NCBI GenBank assembly: GCA_947593615.1
Contig: CANQDR010000003.1
Coordinates: 26,690-90,689 of the forward strand
From: an uncultured Clostridia bacterium
GTDB taxonomy: Bacteria > Bacillota > Clostridia > Oscillospirales > Acutalibacteraceae
Length of the DNA: 64,000 nt
Reading direction: 5' to 3'
Under the pieces are notes generated by a model that was given only the letters and a program-made list of their open reading frames with translations, ran no database searches and was not told where the DNA came from. How positions within the stretch are numbered: position 1 is the stretch's first letter; every line of letters begins with the position of its first letter. The translations under genes and the position numbers were made by a program. Below, one piece after another: positions 1 to 8,568 of the stretch.

Positions 1-1
1 G

Positions 2-1060
2 CTTGGATTCAAGGTCGATTCCGACCGGCGCTTTTATGTGGATGAAAACGAAGCCGCCATCGTCAGAGAGATTTACGAACGGTATGCCGCAGGGGAAACA
101 AAAACGGAGATCATACGGGACTTGCAGCGGCGAAAGGTGAAAACCTCGCTGGGCAAGGAGTTCAGCAACAACAGCCTCAGCCGGCTTTTGAGCAACAAAC
201 GATATATCGGCGTGTATTTGTATAAGGGGCAGGAAACGCCCGGAGGGATGCCGAGGATTTTAGACGACGATCTGTTCTATCGGGTACAGTCGATTTTGAA
301 CAAAAACAAATCCGCCCCTGCTCGCACGCACGGAGAAGGCGAATACCTTTTGACTACGAAGCTGTTTTGCGGCTACTGCAAAGAGATGATGGTCGGGTAC
401 GGCGGTACGGGAAAGCTGGGGCGGCAATATCACTATTATAACTGCAAAAATTCCAGAAAGAAAAAATGCAAAAAGAAGATCATTTCAAAGCAGCTGATCG
501 AAGACCGTGTCGTGGCAAAATGTCTGTCCCTGCTGACCGAAGAAAATATGGCGTTTATTGCAAAAACTGTAGCGGAAGAATGCAGCAAAAGTCCCGACAG
601 CTTTTCGGTAAAGGCGTTGAAAAAGGCTATTCAAGAGACAGACGTCGCCAACGAAAATCTTTGGCGAGCCATCGAACAGGGGCAATCGGTCGCCATACTG
701 ACGGAACGGCTGAATCAACGGAAAGCAGAGAAAGAAGAACTGAAAGAACAGCTTTCCATCGAGCAGAACAGGAATATCTGCCTGACCAAGCCGCAGATCT
801 ATGCTTTTCTTGATTATGTGCGCAATCTACCCGCAGACGATGTGAATAAGCGCCGGGCAATCATCAATATTTTTGTCCATTCAATTTACCTGTACGATGA
901 TTATTTTACTTTGATCCTCAATGCCAGCAGAAGGCCGCTGCGCATTGAGAACATTCCGCTGGACGACATCGAAACGTCGTTTAGCGGCGATACATACTTT
1001 GAGGGCGGGTGTTCATCCATGAAGCCTTCCGCTCCACCAAAAACCGTCCTTTTTAACTGA
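2..1060 (+). CDS. Large serine recombinase, C-terminal part (runs off left edge)
   Basis: This is the C-terminal part of a large serine recombinase (resolvase/invertase superfamily) that moves integrative elements. The frame is open from base 2, upstream of the GTG at 38, so the N-terminal catalytic domain with the nucleophilic Ser lies outside the window. Visible parts are the Recombinase domain (EAAIVREIYERYAAGE, then SNNSLSRLLSNKRYIG), a zinc ribbon starting with LFCGYCKEMM and continuing through later Cys residues, and a Lys/Glu-rich coiled coil (ERLNQRKAEKEELKEQL). The tail GGCSSMKPSAPPK resembles read-through ends of recombinases at element borders. Base composition is clearly richer in GC than the DNA after about 1070, which points to recent acquisition. 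The family call is firm; the parent element cannot be named. Confidence 0.9.
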   Translation, partial: LGFKVDSDRRFYVDENEAAIVREIYERYAAGETKTEIIRDLQRRKVKTSLGKEFSNNSLSRLLSNKRYIGVYLYKGQETPGGMPRILDDDLFYRVQSILNKNKSAPARTHGEGEYLLTTKLFCGYCKEMMVGYGGTGKLGRQYHYYNCKNSRKKKCKKKIISKQLIEDRVVAKCLSLLTEENMAFIAKTVAEECSKSPDSFSVKALKKAIQETDVANENLWRAIEQGQSVAILTERLNQRKAEKEELKEQLSIEQNRNICLTKPQIYAFLDYVRNLPADDVNKRRAIINIFVHSIYLYDDYFTLILNASRRPLRIENIPLDDIETSFSGDTYFEGGCSSMKPSAPPKTVLFN

Positions 1061-1214
1061 GGGACGGTTTCATAGTAAATAAGCTGTTTTTTCGCATGAA
1101 CACTGAAAAAATTAAGGTTTTTAATTATATAATCAGTTTCATAAAATTTAATAAAATTTAATATAATTAAATGCAAAGTAAATGCAAAGTTACACAGAAA
1201 TTACACAGTAAAAG

Positions 1215-1238
1215 CTCCTGAAATTCAGGAGGTTTTTT
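1215..1238 (+). terminator. Intrinsic terminator
   Basis: A short near-perfect hairpin (CTCCTGAA against TTCAGGAG) is followed by GTTTTTT on the plus strand. It lies just past the end of the integrase remnant, which is on the other strand, and about 150 bp after the serine recombinase. Confidence 0.55.
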
Positions 1239-1870
1239 CATTATTAATTATTTTTTTACATTGTTCATTAACATAAAGTTTGAGCTTTTTTGCGTTTTTA
1301 TCTTTAGAGCGTTCAGTTATATGAGTATAAATATCACGAGTGGTTGTTTCTTTCGCATGGCCAAGTAATCTTTGAGCTTCTTTCACATCAACATTTGCTT
1401 GATACAAAATAGTTGCATATCCGTGACGTAAACAATGAGCAGTTAATTTTGGCAGATTGTATTTTTTATCATATTCTTTCAATCCTGATAGTTTGTAATA
1501 TTTGTCCCACATTTTGGCATATTGATTTTCAGACATTAAGGAGCCTTGAAGATTTGGGAATAATAAGCTGTGCTTTTTTGATTGCAAGTGTTTTTTAGTT
1601 CCGGCAAGAGCAATATAGAGCAATTTCCCTTATTTGTTTTTGGAGGCTTAATAAAAGGATCTGCAAAGTTTTCAACTGAGAGATTTATATATATTGTATC
1701 AGTTTTTAAATCAATATCTTCCCACGTTAGAGCAAGAGCCTCTCCGCGTCTGCAACCTGTAAAAAGCAGAAACACAGGAAATGGACCGAAAGGCTTGTCT
1801 ATGTTTTTCATAATAATATTTATTTCTTAATCTGTTGCAACTCGCCGTTTGGACCATAGTCAATAAAGTG
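1225..1870 (-). pseudogene. Tyrosine integrase remnant (frameshifted, truncated)
   Basis: These are C-terminal catalytic pieces of a phage-type tyrosine recombinase in several frames. The 1536-1811 frame holds the first catalytic Arg (LLFTGCRRGEALALTWEDI). The 1225-1623 frame holds the HxLRH box (TAHCLRHGYATILYQ), RLLGH and the tyrosine nucleophile (RDIYTHI). The frames would join if the run of six A's near 1595 (minus strand) had seven, so one deleted A explains the break. A second break near 1815 separates an upstream stretch (YGPNGELQQIKK) that continues the same domain. No N-terminal arm-binding domain is visible. The gene is dead unless the A-run is a sequencing error, and the second break makes real decay more likely. 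It probably belonged to the prophage whose lysin remnant follows. Confidence 0.8.
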
Positions 1871-1921
1871 GACAGAGAATATAGGAAAATCAGATAAAAT
1901 AAAGCAGTTCAATTTAATTAG

Positions 1922-2771
1922 GAGACAAGCCGTTGTTATGAAAGCTACAAATTTAAGGCAGATATTCATATGCCGATTCACACAAATGCCTATAACGGAA
2001 AAGTAACGGGCGGAACAAGGGTATTTTGCCTTAACTCAAACGGCAGAAAGGTTGCCTATGCAGTGCTTAAAACACTTGGCGCAATTTCACCGGGAACAGC
2101 CGACAGCGTTTCGTATCAGACAGGACTTTACGAAATCAATGTGCCGAATGCTCTGACAATTTACGTTGAATGTGAATTCCACGATATCAAGACAGGCTCA
2201 GACTGGATTAGAAACAACACAACAAACATTGGTGAAGCCATTTGCAAGGGTTTATGTAATTACTTTGGTATTACATATAAAAAGTCGGCACAACCACAAA
2301 CACAAATAAATCTTCAAATAGCCCAAATAGCAAAGTTGCAAAACCTGATGTGTATTTTCAAGCTCAAGTATATGGTAAATGTCTGCCTACTGTTAAAAAT
2401 CTTAATGATTTTGCAGGCATAAAAGGTAAGGCAATAACTGCTGTTGCAATAAAAGCCTCTAAAGGTAAGGTAAAATACAGAGTACATACTATAGATGGTA
2501 AGTGGCTACCCTATGTAACATGATATAACGCAAAAGACTCTGTAAACGGTTACGCGGGTAATGGCAGACCAATAGATGCTATAGAGATATACTACGAACG
2601 CCTACAGATGTAGCTGCAACATATGGCTATTTAAGGGCAAAATACAGAGCAAGTCGGTTGAATGGTAATTATTATTCGTATCAGTATGATAATGAAAAAT
2701 CAAATGGACAGGACGGTTATGCAGGAGCGTTCGGCAAGTCAATTGACAAGTTGCAGATTGTGCTGGAGTAA
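1922..2771 (+). pseudogene. N-acetylmuramoyl-L-alanine amidase (phage endolysin) remnant
   Basis: This is the C-terminal two-thirds of an Amidase_3 endolysin. The first frame reads ADIHMPIHTNAYNGKV, GTRVFCLNSNGRK, LYEINVPNALTIYVECEFHD and SDWIRNNTTNIGEAICKGL, the usual order around the zinc site, including the His of IHTNAYNG and the Glu of VECEFHD. The N-terminal zinc-His segment is absent. Near 2290-2310 the frame shifts into a linker and a cell-wall-binding domain (FAGIKGKAITAVAIKAS, then VKYRVHTIDGKWLPYV). A TGA stop interrupts at 2521. A further shift near 2600 leads to a last segment (TDVAATYGYLRAKYR, then NGQDGYAGAFGKSID) ending at 2771. Truncation, two frameshifts and a nonsense codon mark a prophage relic. 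Confidence 0.85.
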
Positions 2772-2870
2772 ATGCATAAAATGAGTTGTTTTTATGAGGC
2801 ATTAGATATTTTAACTATCCAATCATCAAAAAAGCTTGTTTTTATTAATAGACAGATAAATAAAAAATTT

Positions 2871-2931
2871 ATATGAGCCCCCACACCTCTCCATATTTTC
2901 GGATATGTAATGTGTCCCAGTGGGGGCATAT
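2871..2931 (+). other. Hairpin after the prophage remnant
   Basis: GCCCCCAC at 2877-2884 pairs exactly with GTGGGGGC at 2920-2927. ATAT pairs extend it outward, and there is a small inner hairpin (CATAT/ATATG). It may be an old phage transcription terminator, but no strong T-tract follows. The rest of 2772-3457 is very AT-rich and shows no gene. Confidence 0.45.
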
Positions 2932-3008
2932 TATCTTTAGTTTTATACTTATTAACGCATAAATCACACAGTATAGGCTGTTTGTGCGATAAAACCTAAA
3001 TAAATATT

Positions 3009-3030
3009 GGGTTTGAATCCCGCCAGCCCA
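3009..3030 (+). other. tRNA 3'-end-like sequence, possible att site
   Basis: The stretch looks like a tRNA T-loop (GGGTTTGAATCCC) running into a 3' acceptor strand (CCAGCCCA). The bases upstream do not fold as the rest of a tRNA. A lone tRNA 3' end beside integrase and lysin remnants is the usual trace of a prophage att site. Oct-like arms (AATGCAA) occur at about 1170-1185 and again near 3070-3085, on both sides of the remnant. The matching tRNA gene is not in the window. Confidence 0.45.
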
Positions 3031-3457
3031 GTCATTTTTCTTTATAAATTAAATACCTTATTTAATATAATTGCAAATCCAAATGCAAGTTTAATAAATG
3101 TTTAATATTTTAAACAAATAAATTTATGCTTCACAAGTTTCGTGTATTATTATTATCAATATTCAGTTTATAAGGCAATTATTATCTTTTAATTTAAAAT
3201 AATCTATTATTTTTGATTAAAAATATAAAAATATTGTTATATACGTAATTAATTGCTTTGCTAATCATAAAATATGAGTTAAAATTAAGTTACAAAGGTT
3301 ATATTAAACATAATTAAATAACTTAATAATGAGGGATATGATATTTTTTGTATTAAAAATTTAATATTTGGGATGATTTAAAAAATGATATAATGTAAAC
3401 TGTTTTATCAGTACCGAAATAAAGTATTTTATCTGAAACAGAAAGGGTGTCTATTTA

Positions 3458-3529
3458 TTGGATGCTTTACAAAAAATAGTAGATTGTGTCTACATAAATT
3501 TATCTTATGTATTGGATGAAATCAAATAG
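3458..3529 (+). CDS. Possible 23-residue leader ORF
   Basis: This is a TTG-initiated ORF, MDALQKIVDCVYINLSYVLD plus three residues. It is preceded by GAAAGGGTG at a normal ribosome-binding distance and ends three bases before the next gene's ATG. That next gene has only a poor ribosome-binding site of its own, so translational coupling is possible. A TATAAT-like box lies at about 3392. I do not recognise the peptide, and chance cannot be excluded at this length. Confidence 0.3.
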   Translation: MDALQKIVDCVYINLSYVLDEIK

Positions 3530-3531
3530 AG

Positions 3532-3762
3532 ATGAAATTTATTTATCGTTTCAGAAAGAATATTATGCTAATCGATAATGATAAATATATAGTTTACGGA
3601 ATTGAAACATGGATGTTGAAACAAGATAAATATTATCTTGTTGAATACATTCCGGACGTATTTTTTGAATATGAAAGGGCAGAAAAATTTGTCAATCTAT
3701 GCAATTCATTAAAAATCAGTCCAATACATCTTTTGGATTTGATAGAAGATGAATTTTCGTAA
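3532..3762 (+). CDS. DUF6514-like small protein
   Basis: A 76-residue cytosolic protein with no signal or membrane segment. The order YIVYGIETW, then YLVEYIPDVFFEYERAEKFV and LCNSLKISPIHLLDLIED resembles the DUF6514 family, small clostridial proteins with a beta-rich first half and an acidic helical end. The function of that family is unknown. It sits alone between the prophage remnant and the DUF305 gene, directly after a possible short ORF that may supply its translation. The family assignment rests on recall of the pattern only. Confidence 0.6.
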   Translation: MKFIYRFRKNIMLIDNDKYIVYGIETWMLKQDKYYLVEYIPDVFFEYERAEKFVNLCNSLKISPIHLLDLIEDEFS

Positions 3763-3890
3763 AATATTTTTAAAAAATAATATGCTGTTAGCTGTTAATT
3801 TAATACTGTAATAATACACTTATTTATGTAGTTGTTAGTTGTGTCTTATTTAAGAATATTAGCATACTATGTTGCAATAGGAGGTGTATT

Positions 3891-4466
3891 ATGAATCCGT
3901 ATTGTAATTTAAGCGATGATTCTGAGGAATATCTAAAAGTATTTAACAGAATTCTTAGCGATATGATACTTGGTATGACGCAGGCTCAGCTAAATGACAG
4001 CATATCACATAATTTTATTGTTCAAATGATTCCTCATCATAAAGCTGCAATAGAAATGTCTGAGAATATTCTTAAATATACAAATAGTCCTCAGCTTAAA
4101 AAAATAGCCGATAATATAATATTGGAACAGACAAAAAGCATAGAGAATATGAGAGCCATAAAATGCAGTTGCGATATGTATAAGAATTCAAGGTGTAACC
4201 TTTGTTCTTATCAGAAAAATACTAGCCGAATTTTTCAGAATATGTTTTCAAAAATGGGAAACTCAAGAGTTACAAATAATATAAGCTGTGACTTTATTCG
4301 GGAAATGATACCTCACCACAGAGGCGCTGTACAAATGTGTAAAAATGCCTTAAACTATAAAATTTGTCCTGAATTAGTTCCTATATTAAAGAATATAATT
4401 TCTTCTCAGACTCGAGGAATATCGCAGATGGAAAGCCTAATGAAGTGTATGAATTGCGAAAAGTAA
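3891..4466 (+). CDS. Tandem DUF305 protein
   Basis: A 191-residue protein made of two DUF305 units, each a ferritin-like four-helix fold known for possible metal binding. Each unit has the family's Met-Ile-Pro-His-His motif: VQMIPHHKAAIEMSENIL with His49/His50, and REMIPHHRGAVQMCKNAL with His142/His143. The linker between them is Cys-rich (Cys92, 94, 102 and 105). There is no signal peptide, whereas many DUF305 proteins are secreted, so a cytosolic metal-binding role is possible but inferred. The start is fixed by a strong GGAGGTG. It is followed by a hairpin terminator and stands as a single-gene unit. Confidence 0.8.
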   Translation: MNPYCNLSDDSEEYLKVFNRILSDMILGMTQAQLNDSISHNFIVQMIPHHKAAIEMSENILKYTNSPQLKKIADNIILEQTKSIENMRAIKCSCDMYKNSRCNLCSYQKNTSRIFQNMFSKMGNSRVTNNISCDFIREMIPHHRGAVQMCKNALNYKICPELVPILKNIISSQTRGISQMESLMKCMNCEK

Positions 4467-4489
4467 AACATTATCGAATAATTTTAAAT

Positions 4490-4518
4490 AAAGATGATTG
4501 TTTATTGCAGTCATCTTT
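4490..4518 (+). terminator. Intrinsic terminator after DUF305 gene
   Basis: The hairpin AAAGATGA...TCATCTTT is followed by an AT-rich tail, 24 bp after the stop codon. Confidence 0.55.
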
Positions 4519-4565
4519 ATTTAATTAAATAGTAATTTATAATATAAATTTAGGATGATAGCAGA

Positions 4566-7500
4566 GTGTTAAAGAAAACAGTATCATTTTTATTATCGTT
4601 CATACTGCTGGCAGCGGCTGTTTGTACAATTCCGTTTACCGCAGTTAAAAAAGAAAGCAAAATCAATACCAAGGTTTTTTATCCAATAATGACAGAGAAT
4701 AATTCTCCGGTATTTAAGGATGAACAGAACAATGAGATTGACATAAATTATCTTAACAACGATGTAAGTTTAGAGAATAAGGTTTTACCGAAAAGCTATG
4801 ATCTGCGTGATTATAACAGGGTTACTCCAGTACGCAATCAAGGAGGAGGATTATGCTGGGACTTTGCTGCGGTAGCGTCAATTGAATCAAATATTCTTTC
4901 TCAGCCTGATCTTTCCTCAGGTTATGAAGGCGAAAGAATAAATGATCTTGATATTTCGGAAGCAGGACTTTCATGGTATATTCATACCAATCTTTATGAC
5001 CCGTCATCTCCGCTTAATAATGATTATATTAACGATCCTTATAAGGGTTGGAATGGAGGAAATCCATATATTATTGCGGCTTCACTTATAAGCGGCTTCG
5101 GAACATATCCCGAAAAACTTATGCCTTACGGTGATTGGTCAGTCGGTTATCCGTCATCAATGCGCTTTTATTCTGACTACCGTCTTAAAGATTACAGCGT
5201 TTTCGGCAACGATACAGAACTGATTAAGGACAAAATTATAGAAAACGGCGCTGTAACAGCATTATTTTCGTGCTTTCAGTCAAATTATAAATATGCCGAT
5301 GATTATGTATCATATTATGATAATGGTTCGGCATTAATTAACAACAACGATTTATCTCATGTAGTTGCAATAGTAGGCTGGGATGACAATTTCAGCAAAG
5401 AAAAATTTCACGAAGGATGTCAGCCTGAAAACGACGGCGCATGGCTCTGCAAAAACAGTTGGGGAGATGAATGGGGTTCTGCAAACGACGCCGGATATTT
5501 TTGGATGTCTTATGAAACAAAAAACACATTATTTTCTCAATTTATAATGCAAAGTGCAGAAGAATTTGATAACATATATCAAAATCAGTTCACTTTTAAT
5601 GCAAACTACAATGCAGATATTGCGGCAAATGTTTTTACTGCAAATTCTGACGAATATCTGACGCAGATTTCCGTAACAACAGGAAGTGCTATGGATTATG
5701 CTGTTGCTGTCTACAGGCTTTCGGATAATTATACTTCGCCTGTTGACGGAGAGCTTTTAACAAAATTTAACGGTTTAATAGATTTTAACGGAGTTCATAC
5801 AATACAGCTTCCGGATACTGTTCAGCTTAACAAGGGTGATAACTTTTCTGTTGTAATATATAACCGTACCCCTGTTTATTCGTATTTTTCGGTGCAGGAT
5901 AAGAAGTCATCGAATCAAACTCACCAAAAGGGAAAATGCTATTATTATGACAGAACTGAAAAGGGAGAGAAATGGTTTGACTGCGCAGATGAGGATTTCA
6001 GTTTCGGTTATGCTGAAATAAAAGCATTTACGCAGAATTCCATGCGCAGGGCAGATACGGCAGACCTTGAAAAAGCAGTTAACACTGCGGAAAACTTAGT
6101 CATAAATGAAACAATTGACGAAGCAACAGCAAAAAGATTGAATTCAAATCTTGAAAATGCAAAAGCCGTACTTAATAAAACCGACGCTTTACAATATGAA
6201 GTTAACAATGCTTATTATTTGTTGAATACTTCAATTTTTTATTACATAGATAGTGAAGAAGATTTTATAAATTATTACAATCAATATAAGTCGGGCAGTA
6301 TTGCGGAAATTTCTCAAAATATTGTATTTAACAGCGACTTGGATTTTTCAGGATATGACATAGAATTTGAACCTATGTTTGCTGATACAGCTTTTAGCGG
6401 AACAGTTAAGGGAAATAATCACGTAATAAAAAATATTAAATTTAAAGGAGACAATGAGCACGCAGGATTATTTGGCAAATTAGAAGGCGGAATTATTTCA
6501 GACCTTAACTTGGATGGAGCTGTTGTCAATGGAGAGAATAATTCTGGTTGCTTTGCAGGGGAACTGACAAGCGGAAAAATTGAAAACTGTAATGTAAAGA
6601 ATTCAAAAATACAATCTAATGCTTCTGCGGCAGGAGGAATTGCAGGATATGTGTATAATGGTGTAATTGAAAACTGTTCAGTGGAAAATTCAGAGATATC
6701 TGCTGCATATGGTGCCGCAGGTATAGCAGGAGACATATCAGAAACCGCTAAGATTATAAACTCAGCAGTATCTGGGAATACAGTCAGCGGATTAGATGCA
6801 GTGGGTTATATTGCCGTCGGTTCCTCTGCTTTAGATATGTTTACCGTAAATTCAGTAAGTGAAAAAATGAGCTTTAAACCCTATATTACGATAACAGATA
6901 ACGGTTGCACGGTAACTTCTCTTTGCGGAACGATTACTTCTCTCACATCAGATGATGTTGATATTACAAGACTTGAAGATGAATATACGTTTCCTTTAAA
7001 AGATACAGGTGTTACACTTGAAATTGATTATCAAGAGGATTATCCTGAAGATATAGGCTTTACCGCCAATTTAAACCGAGAAATTACGGTAACATCAATT
7101 TATAACTCTGATTCAAAAGAAATAGTATTGCCTGAAACTATCGGTGGACTGCCGGTTACTGAAATCAGTCAGGATTTTTACTCCGAAAATGCAAATGAAA
7201 TAACATCTTTTATAATTCCCGACAGCGTTACAAAAATATACAATAATCTATTTACTGAAAAAATGACAAACATTGAAAAAGTTGTTTTAGGAAACGGCAT
7301 AACTGAAATACCTGACAGTATGTTCTATAATTGTAAGCTCCTGAATGAAATAGTGTTCGGAAATAATTTAAAAGTTATAGAAAAATGGGCATTTAATAAT
7401 TGCAGTTCTCTTATTAACATAAAAATACCAGATTCAGTAGAGGTGATCGGTGACGGAGCCTTTTTAAATTCACCTTTAAGTAAAATAGTATTAGGCAAAA

Positions 7501-7922
7501 ATATAAAAGAAATAGGGACAAATGCGCTTGGATTTACGAATAACATGTGCGAAAACTTTGAATCAGTAAAAATACCCGACTATGTTATAAACGGTTATGC
7601 TTCAACAGCAGCAGAACAGTATGCGTCAGAAAACGGATTTAAATTTGTAAACCTGTATGTCGACGAACCCGATATGTCAGATAACATTTTTGATTACAGC
7701 GTATTTAAACTCGGAGATGTAGATCTTGACGGAGCTGTGTCGGTGTTAGATGTTACATTAATTCAGAAGTATATTGTAGACTTGGCAGAGCTTAATGATG
7801 TACAAAAGTCCAATGCACTGGTTTATACTTACAGAGAAAAAATAAGTGTGGAAAGTGCAACATTTATTCAAAAATACATTGCAGGACTTGAGTCTTCTCT
7901 GAACGATGGCGGAAAAGGCTGA
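4566..7922 (+). CDS. Secreted papain-like cysteine protease with GLUG, LRR and dockerin modules
   Basis: A 1118-residue secreted C1A-type protease. The GTG start gives a signal peptide (LLSFILLAAAVC). The catalytic domain runs from about residue 74 to 325. Gln92 and Cys97 lie in NQGGGLCWDFAAV, His265 in LSHVVAIVGWDD and Asn297 in CKNSWGDEW. The usual CGSCW is here GGLCW, so the extra Cys is missing. A beta-rich domain follows (about 335-490), then a helical spacer (about 495-560), GLUG-type repeats (AGLFGKLEGG, then AGGIAGYVYNG; about 630-730), BspA-like LRR_5 repeats (IPDSVTKI, IPDSVEVIGDGAF; about 860-1020) and a C-terminal dockerin from about residue 1048. The dockerin's first loop is intact (GDVDLDGAVSVLDVTLIQKY). 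The second has lost its Asp ligands (VYTYREKISVESATFIQKY). It is probably cell-surface or amylosome-associated; the substrate is unknown. Confidence 0.85.
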   Translation: MLKKTVSFLLSFILLAAAVCTIPFTAVKKESKINTKVFYPIMTENNSPVFKDEQNNEIDINYLNNDVSLENKVLPKSYDLRDYNRVTPVRNQGGGLCWDFAAVASIESNILSQPDLSSGYEGERINDLDISEAGLSWYIHTNLYDPSSPLNNDYINDPYKGWNGGNPYIIAASLISGFGTYPEKLMPYGDWSVGYPSSMRFYSDYRLKDYSVFGNDTELIKDKIIENGAVTALFSCFQSNYKYADDYVSYYDNGSALINNNDLSHVVAIVGWDDNFSKEKFHEGCQPENDGAWLCKNSWGDEWGSANDAGYFWMSYETKNTLFSQFIMQSAEEFDNIYQNQFTFNANYNADIAANVFTANSDEYLTQISVTTGSAMDYAVAVYRLSDNYTSPVDGELLTKFNGLIDFNGVHTIQLPDTVQLNKGDNFSVVIYNRTPVYSYFSVQDKKSSNQTHQKGKCYYYDRTEKGEKWFDCADEDFSFGYAEIKAFTQNSMRRADTADLEKAVNTAENLVINETIDEATAKRLNSNLENAKAVLNKTDALQYEVNNAYYLLNTSIFYYIDSEEDFINYYNQYKSGSIAEISQNIVFNSDLDFSGYDIEFEPMFADTAFSGTVKGNNHVIKNIKFKGDNEHAGLFGKLEGGIISDLNLDGAVVNGENNSGCFAGELTSGKIENCNVKNSKIQSNASAAGGIAGYVYNGVIENCSVENSEISAAYGAAGIAGDISETAKIINSAVSGNTVSGLDAVGYIAVGSSALDMFTVNSVSEKMSFKPYITITDNGCTVTSLCGTITSLTSDDVDITRLEDEYTFPLKDTGVTLEIDYQEDYPEDIGFTANLNREITVTSIYNSDSKEIVLPETIGGLPVTEISQDFYSENANEITSFIIPDSVTKIYNNLFTEKMTNIEKVVLGNGITEIPDSMFYNCKLLNEIVFGNNLKVIEKWAFNNCSSLINIKIPDSVEVIGDGAFLNSPLSKIVLGKNIKEIGTNALGFTNNMCENFESVKIPDYVINGYASTAAEQYASENGFKFVNLYVDEPDMSDNIFDYSVFKLGDVDLDGAVSVLDVTLIQKYIVDLAELNDVQKSNALVYTYREKISVESATFIQKYIAGLESSLNDGGKG

Positions 7923-7940
7923 CTGTAATTTAATTTAAAC

Positions 7941-7968
7941 AAAAGACGGCTGAAAAAAGCCGTCTTTT
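7941..7968 (+). terminator. Intrinsic terminator
   Basis: A strong stem, AAAAGACGGC...GCCGTCTTTT, with a T-rich tail lies 18 bp after the dockerin protease stop. Confidence 0.85.
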
Positions 7969-8046
7969 GTTGTTGAAGAATATATTGTTTTATTGAATAT
8001 GATATGTTAGAATAATATCATATTCAAATATTACGGAGAACAGAAT

Positions 8047-8385
8047 ATGAGTAAGTTAAGAAATTTAATAATTATATTTATTATAACAATATCTTTATTG
8101 GTTGGCACAGGTATTTTTTCTACAGTAAATGCCTCAACATCAGATGAGGTAATTATTTCACAGCAGGATGACGGATTTGTTCCACTCTACACAGAATCTC
8201 CCGATAGTTCTCTTAAAGAATATTCATCGGATGAATACAGCAGAAAGGATTACAGAATTTTTTATACTCAAACTACTTTTCTTGCTTTGTTCGCTGGATA
8301 CCTTATTATTTTCAAGATTAAGGGCATAAATCACGATCCAAAAATGCATAGACGGAAAAAGTATTTTATAATGTTTATAATGTAA
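8047..8385 (+). CDS. Small membrane or exported protein of unknown function
   Basis: A 112-residue protein I do not recognise. It has a hydrophobic N-terminus (LIIIFIITISLLVGTGIF) that could be a signal peptide or anchor, an acidic, Ser-rich middle (about 35-75), a second membrane segment (FLALFAGYLIIFKI, about 80-96) and a basic tail (HRRKKYF). It is preceded by GGAGAACAGAAT and followed by a strong hairpin. It lies alone between the dockerin protease and pyrH, with terminators on both sides. Small proteins of this kind can be envelope accessory factors, but nothing here shows a role. Confidence 0.55.
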   Translation: MSKLRNLIIIFIITISLLVGTGIFSTVNASTSDEVIISQQDDGFVPLYTESPDSSLKEYSSDEYSRKDYRIFYTQTTFLALFAGYLIIFKIKGINHDPKMHRRKKYFIMFIM

Positions 8386-8406
8386 AAATCAGTCTTTTTG
8401 ATTAGC

Positions 8407-8437
8407 TAAGGCACCGCATAATTAAGCGGTGCCTTAT
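8407..8437. terminator. Palindromic terminator resembling the MITE end sequence
   Basis: TAAGGCACCGC and GCGGTGCCTTA form a perfect inverted repeat around an AT loop, followed by TTTG. It acts as a terminator for the preceding small gene. It also resembles the terminal repeat of the element at 24148-24325 (TAAGGCAATACCGC), differing mainly by three bases. Confidence 0.75.
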
Positions 8438-8490
8438 TTGTATTTTTCAAATAATCATCTTATATCGCCAAAAAGAACAATTGTTAAAAT

Positions 8491-8522
8491 AATACCTGTT
8501 TTTTCTTTACAAAACAGGTATT
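8491..8522 (+). terminator. Second hairpin upstream of pyrH
   Basis: AATACCTGTTTT pairs with AAAACAGGTATT and is followed by TTTATT. It insulates the pyrH operon from upstream transcription, or is a leader hairpin of that operon. Confidence 0.6.
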
Positions 8523-8568
8523 TTATTGTATTATATTTATAATTACAAATTATGATGGGGTGTAATGT

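Noticed and set aside
466..860. ORFs in other frames of the serine recombinase
   Set aside because: They are shadows of the GC-rich recombinase frame, with no family match.
3001..3033. Complete tRNA gene
   Set aside because: Only the T-loop and acceptor 3' strand resemble a tRNA; no anticodon or D arm can be folded upstream.
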